A stretch of DNA of 64,000 nucleotides from assembly GCF_001422885.1 (NCBI RefSeq), contig NZ_LMMZ01000002.1, positions 113,550 to 177,549 of the forward strand. Reading direction: 5' to 3'. A program made the position numbers and the translations under genes. This stretch comes from Methylobacterium sp. Leaf104 (GTDB lineage: Bacteria > Pseudomonadota > Alphaproteobacteria > Rhizobiales > Beijerinckiaceae). This document shows positions 18,396 through 26,778 of this stretch, in pieces (the first letter of the stretch is position 1; the number at the start of each line of letters is the position of its first letter). The notes under the pieces were generated by a model. The model made no database searches and was not told where the DNA came from. It saw nothing but the letters and a program-made list of their open reading frames with translations.

Positions 18396-19022
18396 TCAGA
18401 GGGTGAGGCCCTCGTGGAACAGGTCGGGGGAGATCGGCAGCATGAAGTGCACGCCGATGCCGCCCTCGAAATGGCGCACCACCCGGCCGGGGGTGCGCCC
18501 GACCATCAGGCTCATGCCGATCGCCGGGGTGCTCGTGGTGGTGAGCGCCACGCCCGACATCGAGATGTCGATGATGCGGGCCGAGACCTCGCGCCCGCTC
18601 TCCAGGCGCAGGACGACGCCCGTGACCAGCGGGGTCAGGCGCTCGTGCGTGCGGCCCTCGGGCAGGCCCAGGCTCTCGCGGTTGGCGAGCCAGGTCAGCT
18701 GCGAGGCGATCTTGTCGCGCTTGCGCGGCGTCGCGCTGAGCCGGACGGCGAATCCCCCAGGCATCAGGCGGGCGATGGTGCCCTCGATCCGGCCGACATG
18801 TTCGAGGTAGAGCACCACCCGCTCGCCGATCTCGCCCATGACGGCGCAGGTGAGGCGGACCCCGCCCGGCGACATGTCGACGGTCTGGCACGGATATTCA
18901 CGCCGATCGGCCAGCATGTAGCGCCCCAGCATCGAGACCTTGACGCGGTGGTGCCGGCGCAGGTCCGAGATCCGGACGTCGCGGGACAGCCTCGCGGGCG
19001 GACGGGTGGCGACCTCGATCAT
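18396..19022 (-). CDS. Protein with two PilZ domains
   Basis: A 208-residue protein built from two PilZ-like halves. The first (about 20-110) begins RRHHRVKVSMLGRYML and has VDMSPGGVRL; the second (about 125-205) has IIDISMSGVALTT. The D/N-x-S-x-x-G strand motif is present in both. The RxxxR motif that binds cyclic di-GMP is recognisable in the first (RRHHR) but not clearly in the second, so only one site may bind. Such proteins usually tune motility, exopolysaccharide or surface attachment. Convergent with dgt; a PAS-domain gene lies upstream on the same strand. Confidence 0.82.
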   Translation of the reverse strand: MIEVATRPPARLSRDVRISDLRRHHRVKVSMLGRYMLADRREYPCQTVDMSPGGVRLTCAVMGEIGERVVLYLEHVGRIEGTIARLMPGGFAVRLSATPRKRDKIASQLTWLANRESLGLPEGRTHERLTPLVTGVVLRLESGREVSARIIDISMSGVALTTTSTPAIGMSLMVGRTPGRVVRHFEGGIGVHFMLPISPDLFHEGLTL

Positions 19023-19114
19023 GGGGGCGGGGCGACTCGTTTCGAGGCTTCACTGCCCCCGAGGCTACCGGTTGCTGGTTACGAAAGGTTTGCCCGTGGC
19101 GCGCGAACGCCCGA

Positions 19115-19723
19115 TCAGGCGCGTCCGCCGGGATGGACGAGGAGATGGCCGCGCCGGAGCGGGGCGCTGTCGTTGGCGGGCTCGGGCAGGTCCTGCAGGG
19201 TGGCCCGGGCATCCCGGTGGGACGGGGCCGCCTCGTGGCCGAGGATGCGCAGGGAGGTCGTCCGGATCTGCGTCAGGGGCCGGATGCCGAGCCAGTGCGG
19301 CACGCAGGTCGGGCTGAGGGCGCCGAGGATGCGGGACTGCGTCTCGCCGTGGTGGCGCAGGGGCAGCAGCAGGAGTTCGAGGTCGATGCTCTCGCCGCGC
19401 TCCGTGAACCCCTGCAGGCCGGCCACGACCCCGACCGTGTCGAGGGCCACGGCCTCGACCAGCAGCCAGGGATCGGCGTCGGGCCGCCCCCAGAGGCCGG
19501 CGAAGTCCCGCCCCTTCAGCTCGCGCCCGAACAGGGCGCAGACATGGGTCCCGGCCAGGCGCACCGAGGCCGCGCCCCGCGCCATGTCGACCTCGAGGAT
19601 CAGGCTGTCGGCGAGCAGGTTCCGGATCTCCCCGGGCTCGATCTCGCTGCGCTCCGGCGCGGCGCGGGCATGCCGCAGCTTGTCCCAATAGGCGTGGAGC
19701 AGGCGGCTGGTCGGATGCTTCAT
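19115..19723 (-). CDS. PAS-domain protein (PAS_5-like)
   Basis: A 202-residue soluble protein of a family common in Hyphomicrobiales in which most of the chain is a PAS fold. It opens HPTSRLLHAYWDKLRHARAA and continues with the conserved pattern IEPGEIRNLLADSLILEV and GRELKGRDFAGLW. No kinase, cyclase or HTH follows, so it probably works as a stand-alone sensor or adaptor. A GGGACTCCC stretch directly precedes the ATG. It lies 92 nt upstream of the tandem-PilZ gene on the same strand; the pair may form one signalling unit. Assignment is from sequence pattern. Confidence 0.72.
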   Translation of the reverse strand: MKHPTSRLLHAYWDKLRHARAAPERSEIEPGEIRNLLADSLILEVDMARGAASVRLAGTHVCALFGRELKGRDFAGLWGRPDADPWLLVEAVALDTVGVVAGLQGFTERGESIDLELLLLPLRHHGETQSRILGALSPTCVPHWLGIRPLTQIRTTSLRILGHEAAPSHRDARATLQDLPEPANDSAPLRRGHLLVHPGGRA

Positions 19724-19856
19724 GGGAGTCCCACAATGGCACGGTCCGGCGAGGGACCTTCTCGGATCGGGCGCTTCCGGGGCGGTTCTGGGCCGCTCCC
19801 GAAGTCTCTGCCTGGCTCTGCGCAGAGCTTATGCCGACCACCCTCGCCGCGCCCCC

Positions 19857-19877
19857 TTAACCCTTCGTCAAGGTTAA
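19857..19877. promoter_or_regulatory. Inverted repeat TTAACC-N9-GGTTAA in divergent region
   Basis: TTAACC (19857-19862) and GGTTAA (19872-19877) face each other in the 298-bp gap between the PAS gene (minus) and the rhomboid gene (plus). Its AT-rich arms stand out in a GC-rich background and could be a regulator site. Confidence 0.35.
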
Positions 19878-20021
19878 CGGGCGTCGGGAGTTGTCCACCG
19901 CCAAGTTTGGGCAGGCCGCCTCCGCGGGAGGCCGGGCGGAGCGCGGCGATTGTTCACGCGGCGCGGCTTTCCGGCACCGCGGGGCTTGCGGCCCCGCATC
20001 CCGCCCCGACATGGTGGCCCC

Positions 20022-20837
20022 ATGGATGCCAGCCCCGACCTGCCGCCGCAGAACCGCGTTCCGATCTTCAACATGCCGGGCGTGGTCACCGCGTCGATCG
20101 GGGTGCTGGTGGGCATCCACGCCCTGCGCGCGTTCGTGCTGCCGGACACCTGGGACATCGCCGCCCTGATCGACCTCGCCCTGATCCCCGGGCGCTGGAG
20201 CGTGGCCGTCGACCCCGCCCGGGCGGAGGAGCTGCTGCGGGCGGCCGCGGCCCTGGCGGGCGACCCCGATGTCGTCGAGGCCCGGCAGGCCTTCGCCCGC
20301 TACGTGGTGGCCGACCCCGCCGCGATGCCCTGGACCTTCGCGAGCTACGCGCTGCTGCACGGCTCGTGGATGCACGTGATCTTCAACACCGTCTGGCTCG
20401 CCGCCTTCGGTTCGCCGGTGGCCCGGCGCTACGGCCCCTGGCGCTACGGCCTGATCGCCCTGGTCGGCGCGGTGGCGGGCGGCATCCTCCACGTCGTCCT
20501 CGACCCCCTGAGCACCGCGCCCCTGATCGGGGCGTCGGCAGGCGTCTCGGCCCTGATGGCGGCCGCGGCGCGCTTCGTGTTCCAGCCGCCGCCCGCCTAT
20601 GCCGGCGGTCCGCCCTGGCAGCGCCCGGCCCCGGTCCCGCTCCAGACCATCCCGGAGCTGATGCGCAACCGCACCGTGGTGGTGTTCCTGGGCATCTGGC
20701 TGGTCACGAACTTCCTGTTCGGCGTCATCGCCCTGCCGCTGGGAGCCGAGGCGACCTCGGTGGCCTGGGACGCGCATCTCGGCGGCTTCGTCGCGGGCTT
20801 CTTCCTGCTGCCGCTGATCGACCGCAGCCGGCGCTGA
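20022..20837 (+). CDS. Rhomboid-family intramembrane serine protease
   Basis: A 271-residue inner-membrane protease cleaving substrates within the bilayer. The catalytic pair is visible: Ser172 in IGASAGVSAL (GxSxG) and His252 in DAHLGGFVAGF. The second-helix signature HGSWMHVIFN (His113, His118, Asn122) stabilises the oxyanion site. About six hydrophobic helices are present; a long soluble loop (about 60-100) follows the first. The ATG at 20022 gives MDASPDLPPQNR; an upstream in-frame ATG at 19950 adds an Arg-rich leader and is less likely. Physiological substrates are unknown. Confidence 0.9.
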   Translation: MDASPDLPPQNRVPIFNMPGVVTASIGVLVGIHALRAFVLPDTWDIAALIDLALIPGRWSVAVDPARAEELLRAAAALAGDPDVVEARQAFARYVVADPAAMPWTFASYALLHGSWMHVIFNTVWLAAFGSPVARRYGPWRYGLIALVGAVAGGILHVVLDPLSTAPLIGASAGVSALMAAAARFVFQPPPAYAGGPPWQRPAPVPLQTIPELMRNRTVVVFLGIWLVTNFLFGVIALPLGAEATSVAWDAHLGGFVAGFFLLPLIDRSRR

Positions 20838-21023
20838 CGGCGGGCCGGGGCCGCCCGCCAAGGGACTGAATTATTCTGCATTGTTCGCGGCCGGTCCCGG
20901 CGGGATCTTGCCATATGCGCGCGCGCGCCACACAATCGCCGCAGACCGAGCCGGGCACCCCGCCGCGACTGGCCAAGCCCGGCCGCCCCATCCCAGGGGT
21001 GACCAGAGGGAAAGGACACGTCC

Positions 21024-21455
21024 ATGACCGTTGCTCGCATCCTCGCCGAGAAGGGCCGCTCCGTCGTCACGGTGGAGCCGCAGCGCACCCTCGACGAGGC
21101 CATCCACCTCCTGGCCGAGAAGCGCATCGGCGCCGTCGTCGTCAGCGATGCGGACGGGGCGGTGCGCGGCATCCTCTCCGAGCGCGACATCATGCGGGCG
21201 CTCGCCGGCAAGGGCGCCAACGCCCTCGACGCCCTGGTCTCCGAGCACATGACCACCGAGGTGACCACCTGCACCCGGGCCTGCAGCATCGAGGAGGTGA
21301 TGCACCTCATGACCGAGGGCCGCTTCCGCCACGTGCCCGTGGTCGAGGAGGGCCGGCTGGCCGGGCTCATCTCCATCGGCGACGTGGTCAAGCGGCGGAT
21401 CGAGGCCGTCGAGGCCGAGCACCAGGCGATGCGCGACTACATCACCATGGCTTGA
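21024..21455 (+). CDS. CBS-domain pair protein
   Basis: A 143-residue soluble protein consisting of two CBS motifs (about 1-65 and 70-135) forming one Bateman module, which binds adenosine nucleotides. Signatures include VVVSDADGAVRGILSERDI and FRHVPVVEEGRLAGLISIGD. No catalytic domain is attached, so it probably senses energy charge and acts on a partner. A purine-rich GGGAAAGGA lies upstream of the ATG. The neighbours (rhomboid upstream, convergent patatin gene) do not reveal the partner. Confidence 0.88.
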   Translation: MTVARILAEKGRSVVTVEPQRTLDEAIHLLAEKRIGAVVVSDADGAVRGILSERDIMRALAGKGANALDALVSEHMTTEVTTCTRACSIEEVMHLMTEGRFRHVPVVEEGRLAGLISIGDVVKRRIEAVEAEHQAMRDYITMA

Positions 21456-21504
21456 ACCTCGGGCCTGGTCGCCGAGGGACGATCCGGCTGCGCCGCCGCC
21501 GGGG

Positions 21505-22542
21505 TCAGGTCCGGGCGGCGGCCGCCGCCACGAGGGCGCGGATCTGCGGCAGGGCGGCCCGCGCCGCCTCGCGGCCGAGGGCGATCCCCTCGGCCGCCCG
21601 ATGGAACTCGAACAGGCCCATCCCGGCCAGGCGCGGCACGATCGCGATGTCGGGCGGGTCGCCGGCCAGGCGCGCCCGCGAGATCCGGTCCTGCGTGATG
21701 TTGAAGGCGTCGAGCATCACCCGGGCCATGCCGGGGGTGGCGAGGCCGTTCGCGCGCTCGGGCTCGGCGGGACGGGCGCCCGGACGGCGCAGGATCCAGC
21801 GCCGGGGCCGGCGGGGCGCGGGGAGCACCGCTTCGGCCGTGACCCGCGCGGGCGACGCCTCCCGCATGCCGGGCCGCGGGTCGCCGTTGAGGTTGACGCA
21901 GATCACGAGGTCGGCCCCCAGCGCCCGCGCGATCGTCACCGGCACCGGGTTGACCAGGGTGCCGTCGAGGAGGAGCCGGCCGTCGCAGCGCACCGGCGGG
22001 AAGATGCCCGGCAGGGCGTAGGAGGCGCGCAGGGCCTCCACCAGGCAGCCCCGGGTGAGCCAGACCTCCTCGCCGCTCTCGAGGTCGGTGGCGACGCTGG
22101 CGAAGCGGATCGGCAGGCCCTCGATGCGGCGGTCGGCCAGATCGTGCTGGAGACGCCGCCTCAGGCGGTCGCCGGCGATGAGGCCGGAGCGGAGCCGCAG
22201 GTCCAGGAGGCCCATCACGCTGCGCCGGGTCAGCGACAGGGCGAAGGCCTTGAGCAGGCCGAGCTGGCCCGCCGCGTAGCAGCCGCCCACCACCGCGCCG
22301 ATGGAGCAGCCCGCCACCACGGCCGGGTGGATGCCGGCTTCCTCCAGCACCTCGATCACCCCGATCTGCGACCAGCCCCGGGCCGAGCCGCCGCCGAGCG
22401 CGAGGCCGATGCGGGGCGCCGGCGCCGGGGACGCCGCCACGGGCTCGACGGCGCCGGCGGGAAAGCGCGCGCGCACGGGCGACACCTGCCGGACCTCGGC
22501 CTGGGCGGGCCCCGGGGCCAGGCGGTCCCACATCATCGGCAC
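21505..22542 (-). CDS. Patatin-like phospholipase (RssA type)
   Basis: A 345-residue acyl hydrolase with the Ser-Asp dyad of patatins: oxyanion loop GGGSARG at 50-56, nucleophile Ser80 in GCSIGAVVGG, and Asp193 in the DG motif LLDGTLVNPV. Cytosolic or membrane-associated; substrate lipids unknown. The frame opens at GTG 22542; an ATG at 22536 (third codon) is equally likely. The first 40 residues are Ala/Pro-rich and outside the domain. It follows hisI on the same strand after 75 nt. Confidence 0.87.
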   Translation of the reverse strand: MPMMWDRLAPGPAQAEVRQVSPVRARFPAGAVEPVAASPAPAPRIGLALGGGSARGWSQIGVIEVLEEAGIHPAVVAGCSIGAVVGGCYAAGQLGLLKAFALSLTRRSVMGLLDLRLRSGLIAGDRLRRRLQHDLADRRIEGLPIRFASVATDLESGEEVWLTRGCLVEALRASYALPGIFPPVRCDGRLLLDGTLVNPVPVTIARALGADLVICVNLNGDPRPGMREASPARVTAEAVLPAPRRPRRWILRRPGARPAEPERANGLATPGMARVMLDAFNITQDRISRARLAGDPPDIAIVPRLAGMGLFEFHRAAEGIALGREAARAALPQIRALVAAAAART

Positions 22543-22617
22543 GGGTCGCAGGAAGACGGGATACAGGCGCCGTAGTGCGGCCGGACCGGCCCCGGACGGG
22601 TCCGCAGCGCGCCGGGA

Positions 22618-23034
22618 TCAGGCATCGGCGGGCCGCAGAATGGCCCGGCCGGTCGCCGGATCGTGATCGACGCGGCGATAGAAGCAGGCGCGCCGGCCGG
22701 TGTGGCAGCAGCCGCCATCGCCGCCGACGGCGACGCGGATCAGCACGGCGTCCTGGTCGCAATCGACCCGCATCTCGACGACGCGCTGGACCTGCCCGCT
22801 GGTGGCGCCCTTGTGCCAGAGCTCGCCGCGGGAGCGCGACCAGTACCAGGCCTCGCCGGTCTCCAGGGTGCGGGCCAGCGATTCGGCATTCATGTGGGCG
22901 AGCATCAGCACCTGCCCGTCGGTGGCGTCGACGGCGATGCAGGAGACGAGGCCGTTGGCGTCGAAGCGGGGGGTGAAGGCGGCCCCCTCCTCGATCTCGG
23001 CCCGGCTGCCGGGCTCCCGGAAGGCGCTCGTCAT
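22618..23034 (-). CDS. hisI: Phosphoribosyl-AMP cyclohydrolase
   Basis: A 138-residue stand-alone enzyme opening the adenine ring of PR-AMP in histidine biosynthesis. The Zn/Mg-binding cysteines are visible in [12 protein letters not shown] and [14 protein letters not shown], with [18 protein letters not shown] as the family block. HisE is not fused. The ATG at 23034 gives [10 protein letters not shown] and lies 11 nt after the folE stop, so translation is probably coupled. Pairing of folE and hisI is sensible because both act on a purine-ring bond by related hydrolytic chemistry. Confidence 0.94.
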   Translation of the reverse strand: MTSAFREPGSRAEIEEGAAFTPRFDANGLVSCIAVDATDGQVLMLAHMNAESLARTLETGEAWYWSRSRGELWHKGATSGQVQRVVEMRVDCDQDAVLIRVAVGGDGGCCHTGRRACFYRRVDHDPATGRAILRPADA

Positions 23035-23045
23035 CGCGGGCCGGC

Positions 23046-23762
23046 TCAGGACTTGTTGCGCACGAGGGTGAGGAAGCGGACCTGCTCGTTGGCGTCGTTG
23101 CGGAAGGCGCCGCGGAACTGGGTGGTGATGGTGGAGACGCCGGCCTTCTGCACGCCGCGCATCGCCATGCAGAGGTGCTCGGCCTCGACCATCACGGCGA
23201 TGCCGCGCGGCCTGAGGATGCTCTCGATCACGTCGGCGATCTGCGCCGTCATGGTCTCCTGGGTCTGCAGGCGGCGGGCGAAGGTGTCGACCACCCGGGC
23301 GAGCTTCGAGAGGCCGACCACGCCCTTGGTCGGATAGTAGGCGATGTGCGCCAGACCCATGAAGGGCACCATGTGGTGCTCGCAATGCGAGTAGAACGGG
23401 ATGTCGCGCACCAGCACGATGTCCGAGTAGCCCTCGACCTCCTCGAAGACCCGCTCGAGGAGCGCGTCGGCATCCTGACCGTAGCCGCCGAAGATCTGGC
23501 CGTAGGCCTTCGCCACCCGGGCCGGCGTGTCGCGCAGGCCCTCGCGGTTCGGGTCGTCGCCGGCCCAGCGCAGGAGCGTGCGCACGGCGGCCTCGGCCTC
23601 CTCGCGGCTCGGGCGGCCGGTGGCGATCGCGTCCGGCACGCGCTGCGCGGAGGCGGGCAAGGGAGCGATCTCGGGGGCGATCTCGGGCGCGGGCGCCTCG
23701 GGGACGCGCGCATTGTCGTTGCGCATGGTGCTGAGGGCGCCGTTCTGGCGGGTGGGTTCCAT
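23046..23762 (-). CDS. folE: GTP cyclohydrolase I
   Basis: A 238-residue enzyme converting GTP to dihydroneopterin triphosphate, the first step to folate and methanopterin-type cofactors. The zinc ligands are in [12 protein letters not shown] and [25 protein letters not shown] and [12 protein letters not shown] are family signatures. The start at 23762 is chosen because GGAGG sits eight bases upstream; in-frame starts as far as 23879 would add up to 39 residues. Even so, an N-terminal stretch of about 65 residues precedes the catalytic fold. First gene of a folE-hisI unit. Confidence 0.94.
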   Translation of the reverse strand: MEPTRQNGALSTMRNDNARVPEAPAPEIAPEIAPLPASAQRVPDAIATGRPSREEAEAAVRTLLRWAGDDPNREGLRDTPARVAKAYGQIFGGYGQDADALLERVFEEVEGYSDIVLVRDIPFYSHCEHHMVPFMGLAHIAYYPTKGVVGLSKLARVVDTFARRLQTQETMTAQIADVIESILRPRGIAVMVEAEHLCMAMRGVQKAGVSTITTQFRGAFRNDANEQVRFLTLVRNKS

Positions 23763-24209
23763 CCCGGATTCCTCCGTCTCGGTCAGGCGGTAGGAAAGGG
23801 ACTTGAGCGCGGCATCCATGGCATCTTCCGCACGGGCGATCCGGGTCGTCATCGGGTGGCTGTCAGGCTTTGCGTACATCGTCGAACCATGAGGCCGTCG
23901 GGTGAGGGCGGCCGATGCCCGGACGGTGCCGTCTGCCGTGGCGCGACCCTGGCCGTGGGCGCGACCCGGGTCGACGAGCCGCCTCCTCGCGAAACGGTGC
24001 GTGGGGGCCTATATCGTCGTTATCGCGCCGTCGCGCAATGCGGCCTGCGCGGATCAGACCTCCGGGATCGGAAGCCGGCTTCGCGCCGGTGGAACGGCAA
24101 GGGGCCGGGTGGAACGGCAAGGGGCCGGGTGGAACGGCAAGGTCCGCTGAAACGACATGGCCTGCTGAAACGACTAGGCCCGCTGGAACGACAAGAGGAT
24201 CGAACGTCC
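23763..24209. other. Divergent region folE / scaffold gene
   Basis: 447 bp between the chosen starts of folE and the IscU-like gene. The first 117 bp remain open in the folE frame. The right part carries the tandem repeats listed separately. Short ORFs across the repeats lack protein character. No promoter consensus is evident. Confidence 0.5.
24088..24195. repeat. Six degenerate 18-20 bp tandem repeats upstream of the scaffold gene
   Basis: Two exact 20-bp units GGTGGAACGGCAAGGGGCCG (24088-24107, 24108-24127) are followed by a third that diverges after GGTGGAACGGCAAGG, then shorter 18-bp forms beginning CTGAAACGAC, CTGAAACGAC and CTGGAACGAC. The array stops about 15 bp before the ATG at 24210. 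Confidence 0.85.
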
Positions 24210-24653
24210 ATGCTCGACGACATCTACAACCGTCGCATCCTCGAACTGGCCGCCGACATCCCGCGTCTCGGCCGCCTGGCCGCCCCGGATGCCAGCGCCA
24301 CCGCGCATTCGAAGCTCTGCGGCTCCACCGTCACGGTGGATCTGACGGTGCGGGACGGCACGGTCACCGACTTCGCCCACGAGGTGAAGGCCTGCGCGCT
24401 GGGCCAGGCCGCGTCGTCCCTGATGGCGCGCCACGTGGTCGGTGCCAGCGCCGGGGACCTGCGCGAGGTCCGCGCCGCGATGCGGCGGATGCTCAAGGAG
24501 AACGGTCCCGCGCCGGCGGGCGCCTGGGCGGACCTCGCCGTGCTGGAGCCCGTGCGCGATTTCAAGGCCCGCCACGCCTCGACGCTCCTGACCTTCGACG
24601 CGGTGGTGGACGCCCTCGACCGCGTCGAGGCCGGGGCGGTGGCGGCCGAGTAG
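24210..24653 (+). CDS. Iron-sulfur scaffold-like protein (IscU/NifU N-terminal family), third Cys absent
   Basis: A 147-residue protein of the U-type scaffold family. Two of the three cluster cysteines are present, Cys37 in HSKLCGSTVTV and Cys62 in VKACALGQAA. At the third position, where IscU has His-Cys, this protein reads RHAST (His122-Ala123). The invariant Asp near the first Cys is also not obvious, since the sequence there is SKLCGS. It may bind a cluster with other ligands or act as a modified carrier. The ATG at 24210 follows the tandem repeats. The yidD frame begins two bases after its stop. Confidence 0.8.
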   Translation: MLDDIYNRRILELAADIPRLGRLAAPDASATAHSKLCGSTVTVDLTVRDGTVTDFAHEVKACALGQAASSLMARHVVGASAGDLREVRAAMRRMLKENGPAPAGAWADLAVLEPVRDFKARHASTLLTFDAVVDALDRVEAGAVAAE

Positions 24654-24654
24654 G

Positions 24655-25008
24655 TTGCCGCTCCGCCGCCTCGCCCACGGGGCGATCCGGGGCTACCAGC
24701 TCACCCTGTCGGGCCTGATCGGCCGCCAGTGCCGGCACTGGCCCTCGTGCTCGACCTATACGGACGAGGCGATCCAGCGGCACGGGCTCTGGGCCGGGAG
24801 TTGGATCGGGTTCGCCCGCATCTGCCGCTGCGGCCCCTTCGGCACCCACGGCATCGACCTCGTGCCGGAGCCGCTGCCCGCGCGCGCCGCCTGGTTCACG
24901 CCCTGGCGCTACGGCCGCTGGCGCGGCGTGAACGCGCCGCCCTCGCCGTTCGCCTGCGAGGCGGTGGGGGACGGGGAGGGGACCGTCCCTAGACCGGCGC
25001 CGCCGTGA
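24655..25008 (+). CDS. yidD: Membrane protein insertion efficiency factor
   Basis: A 117-residue membrane-associated protein that aids YidC-dependent insertion. The core RGYQLTLSGLIGRQCRHWPS followed by CSTYTDEAIQRHG is the YidD signature with its conserved cysteines. The start is TTG at 24655, one base after the scaffold gene's stop codon, so translation is probably coupled. The family usually ends near residue 80; here about 35 extra residues follow and the last 20 bp overlap the convergent transporter gene. YidD normally sits by rnpA-yidC; here it is apart. Confidence 0.88.
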   Translation: MPLRRLAHGAIRGYQLTLSGLIGRQCRHWPSCSTYTDEAIQRHGLWAGSWIGFARICRCGPFGTHGIDLVPEPLPARAAWFTPWRYGRWRGVNAPPSPFACEAVGDGEGTVPRPAPP

Positions 25009-26383
25009 TCCACTTCAGGAACACCAGCGTCCCCGTCACCGTGAGTGCGCCGCCGATGCGGGTGGCGATCTGGGCGAAGGGCATCAGCGCCATCCGGTTG
25101 GCGGCGGTGAGGATCGCCACGTCGCCGGTGCCGCCCTGGCCGCTGTGGCAGGCGTTCACGATGGCGGTCTCGATCGGATACATGCCGAGCCGGCGCCCGA
25201 CCAGATAGCCCGTCGTCATCAGGGTGACGACGGTGGCCATGATGGTGATCAGGTTCGGCAGGGTGAAGGCCGCCACCAGCTTGTCCCAGGGAGTGAGCGA
25301 GACGCCGATGGCGAAGAGCAGCGGGTAGGTCATGCCCACCTGCACGAACTTGTAGACGATGAAGCCGCCGGCCTGGAGCCGGGGCGAGACCGCGCTGGCG
25401 AGCTTGGCCAGGACCGCCAGGAACAGCATCGCCACGGGGGCGGGCAGGCCGGTGAGGTGGTGGCACATCACGCCCAGCAGGTAGAGCGTCACCGCCGTGA
25501 GGCCGGCCGCCGCCACCGTGGCGGCGTCGATCGGGCCGGTCTCCACCGGCGCGCCCGCCTCCATGTCGTTCTCGGTGTCGGGCTGCAGGCGGCCCTCGCC
25601 GGTCAGGTGCGGCTTGCGCTTGCCCACCCAATTCAGGGTGCCGGCCAGGATGATCGCCGTGAGGCTGCCCAGCATCACCGGCGGCAGCACCTGGGCGAAG
25701 ACGTCGCCCTGCGGCAGGCCGAGGATGCTGCCGTAGCCGATGGAGAGGGGAATCGCGCCCTCGCCGACGCCGCCGGCCATGATCGGCACCACGATGAAGA
25801 AGAACGTGTGGTGGGCCCCCAGCCCGAGGAGCGTGCCCACTAGGGTGCCGACGCAGCCCGCCGCCAGGGAGCCGAGGCCGAGGGGGACGAAGATCTTGAG
25901 GAAGCCCTTGATCAGCACCGCCCGGTCCATGCCCAGGATGCTGCCGACGATGATCGCCGCGATGTAGAGGTAGAGGAAGTTGGTGAACTTGGTGAAGTCC
26001 GTGATCGCCTTGACGATCGGCCCCGGGATCAGGGCGTAATAGACCAGCGCCGAGGGGATGAAGGTGGCGAAGATCGCCCCCGCCCCGATCTGGCGCAGGA
26101 CCGGCAGGCGCTTGCCGATCTCCGCGCAGGTGAAGCCGCCGAGCACCAGCACGGCGATCATCGTCGGCGCGTCGGCCTTGATCTCGCCCTCCGCGGTCAG
26201 CACCCAGATCAGCGCCACCAGGATCAGGTAGACCGGCAGCGGGATGATGCCGATCTGGATGTCGACGAGGCGCCACCAGCCCTGCGGCCAGAAGCGCCGC
26301 GTCCCGGCCTGTCCCCCCGGCAGGTGGGCCGTCGTGGTGATGGCGACGCCTTCGGGGTGCGCCGTCGGTACGGGGCTCGGCAT
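24989..26383 (-). CDS. 2-hydroxycarboxylate transporter family (CitS/MaeN type)
   Basis: A 464-residue inner-membrane carrier with about eleven hydrophobic segments, similar to Na+-coupled citrate or malate symporters. Family marks include VGEGAIPLSIGYG (the GGxG-type re-entrant loop) and, in the second half, ACHSGQGGTGDVAIL. These two loops form the substrate site in CitS. Citrate versus malate cannot be settled; malate would suit the maeB gene in this window. The ATG at 26383 follows GGGAGAC. A basic N-terminal extension in the longer frame to 26494 is discarded. The 3' end overlaps yidD by 20 bp. Confidence 0.88.
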   Translation of the reverse strand: MPSPVPTAHPEGVAITTTAHLPGGQAGTRRFWPQGWWRLVDIQIGIIPLPVYLILVALIWVLTAEGEIKADAPTMIAVLVLGGFTCAEIGKRLPVLRQIGAGAIFATFIPSALVYYALIPGPIVKAITDFTKFTNFLYLYIAAIIVGSILGMDRAVLIKGFLKIFVPLGLGSLAAGCVGTLVGTLLGLGAHHTFFFIVVPIMAGGVGEGAIPLSIGYGSILGLPQGDVFAQVLPPVMLGSLTAIILAGTLNWVGKRKPHLTGEGRLQPDTENDMEAGAPVETGPIDAATVAAAGLTAVTLYLLGVMCHHLTGLPAPVAMLFLAVLAKLASAVSPRLQAGGFIVYKFVQVGMTYPLLFAIGVSLTPWDKLVAAFTLPNLITIMATVVTLMTTGYLVGRRLGMYPIETAIVNACHSGQGGTGDVAILTAANRMALMPFAQIATRIGGALTVTGTLVFLKWITAAPV

Positions 26384-26778
26384 GAACGTGTCTCCCGGCG
26401 AAAGCCCTGTCTGCCCCGCGGGGCCGGCTTCTCTCTGATTTTTGGATTTTTTCCTGGTCTCGACCGTGCGGCACGGAAGGCCATCGACGAGCATCAGTCG
26501 GGTCGGGCCGGCCTTGTCAATTGATCGGCCGGCACGGGCCGCAATGGTGATTGAGGATCACTTGCGATTGTCAGCAACCCGGGGCGGGACCGCCGGGCCG
26601 GCGATCCCCGGCCGTCCCGCACGCCGCCCCGCTCGGAATTCGCGTTCCTTCCCGATGCGAATGGGTCTAAACGGCCCGGCGCGGCGCCGCATCGCGGCCG
26701 CCCCGATCACGACCCGCTCGAACCGCCCCCCGCTTACCTGCCGCGTACGCAGGAGTGAGCCTCCAAGGAGCCCCGGCC
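26384..26778. other. Divergent region transporter / thrS
   Basis: 395 bp with no gene. It must contain the promoters of the 2-hydroxycarboxylate transporter and of thrS. The notable element is the palindrome at 26507-26533. I see no T-box or other recognisable thrS leader structure. Confidence 0.5.
26507..26533. promoter_or_regulatory. Palindromic element, candidate operator
   Basis: GCCGGCC (26507-26513) and GGCCGGC (26527-26533) flank TCAATTGA (26517-26524), itself a perfect palindrome centred within half a base of the same point. The nested symmetry suggests a dimeric regulator site between the transporter and thrS. Confidence 0.4.
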
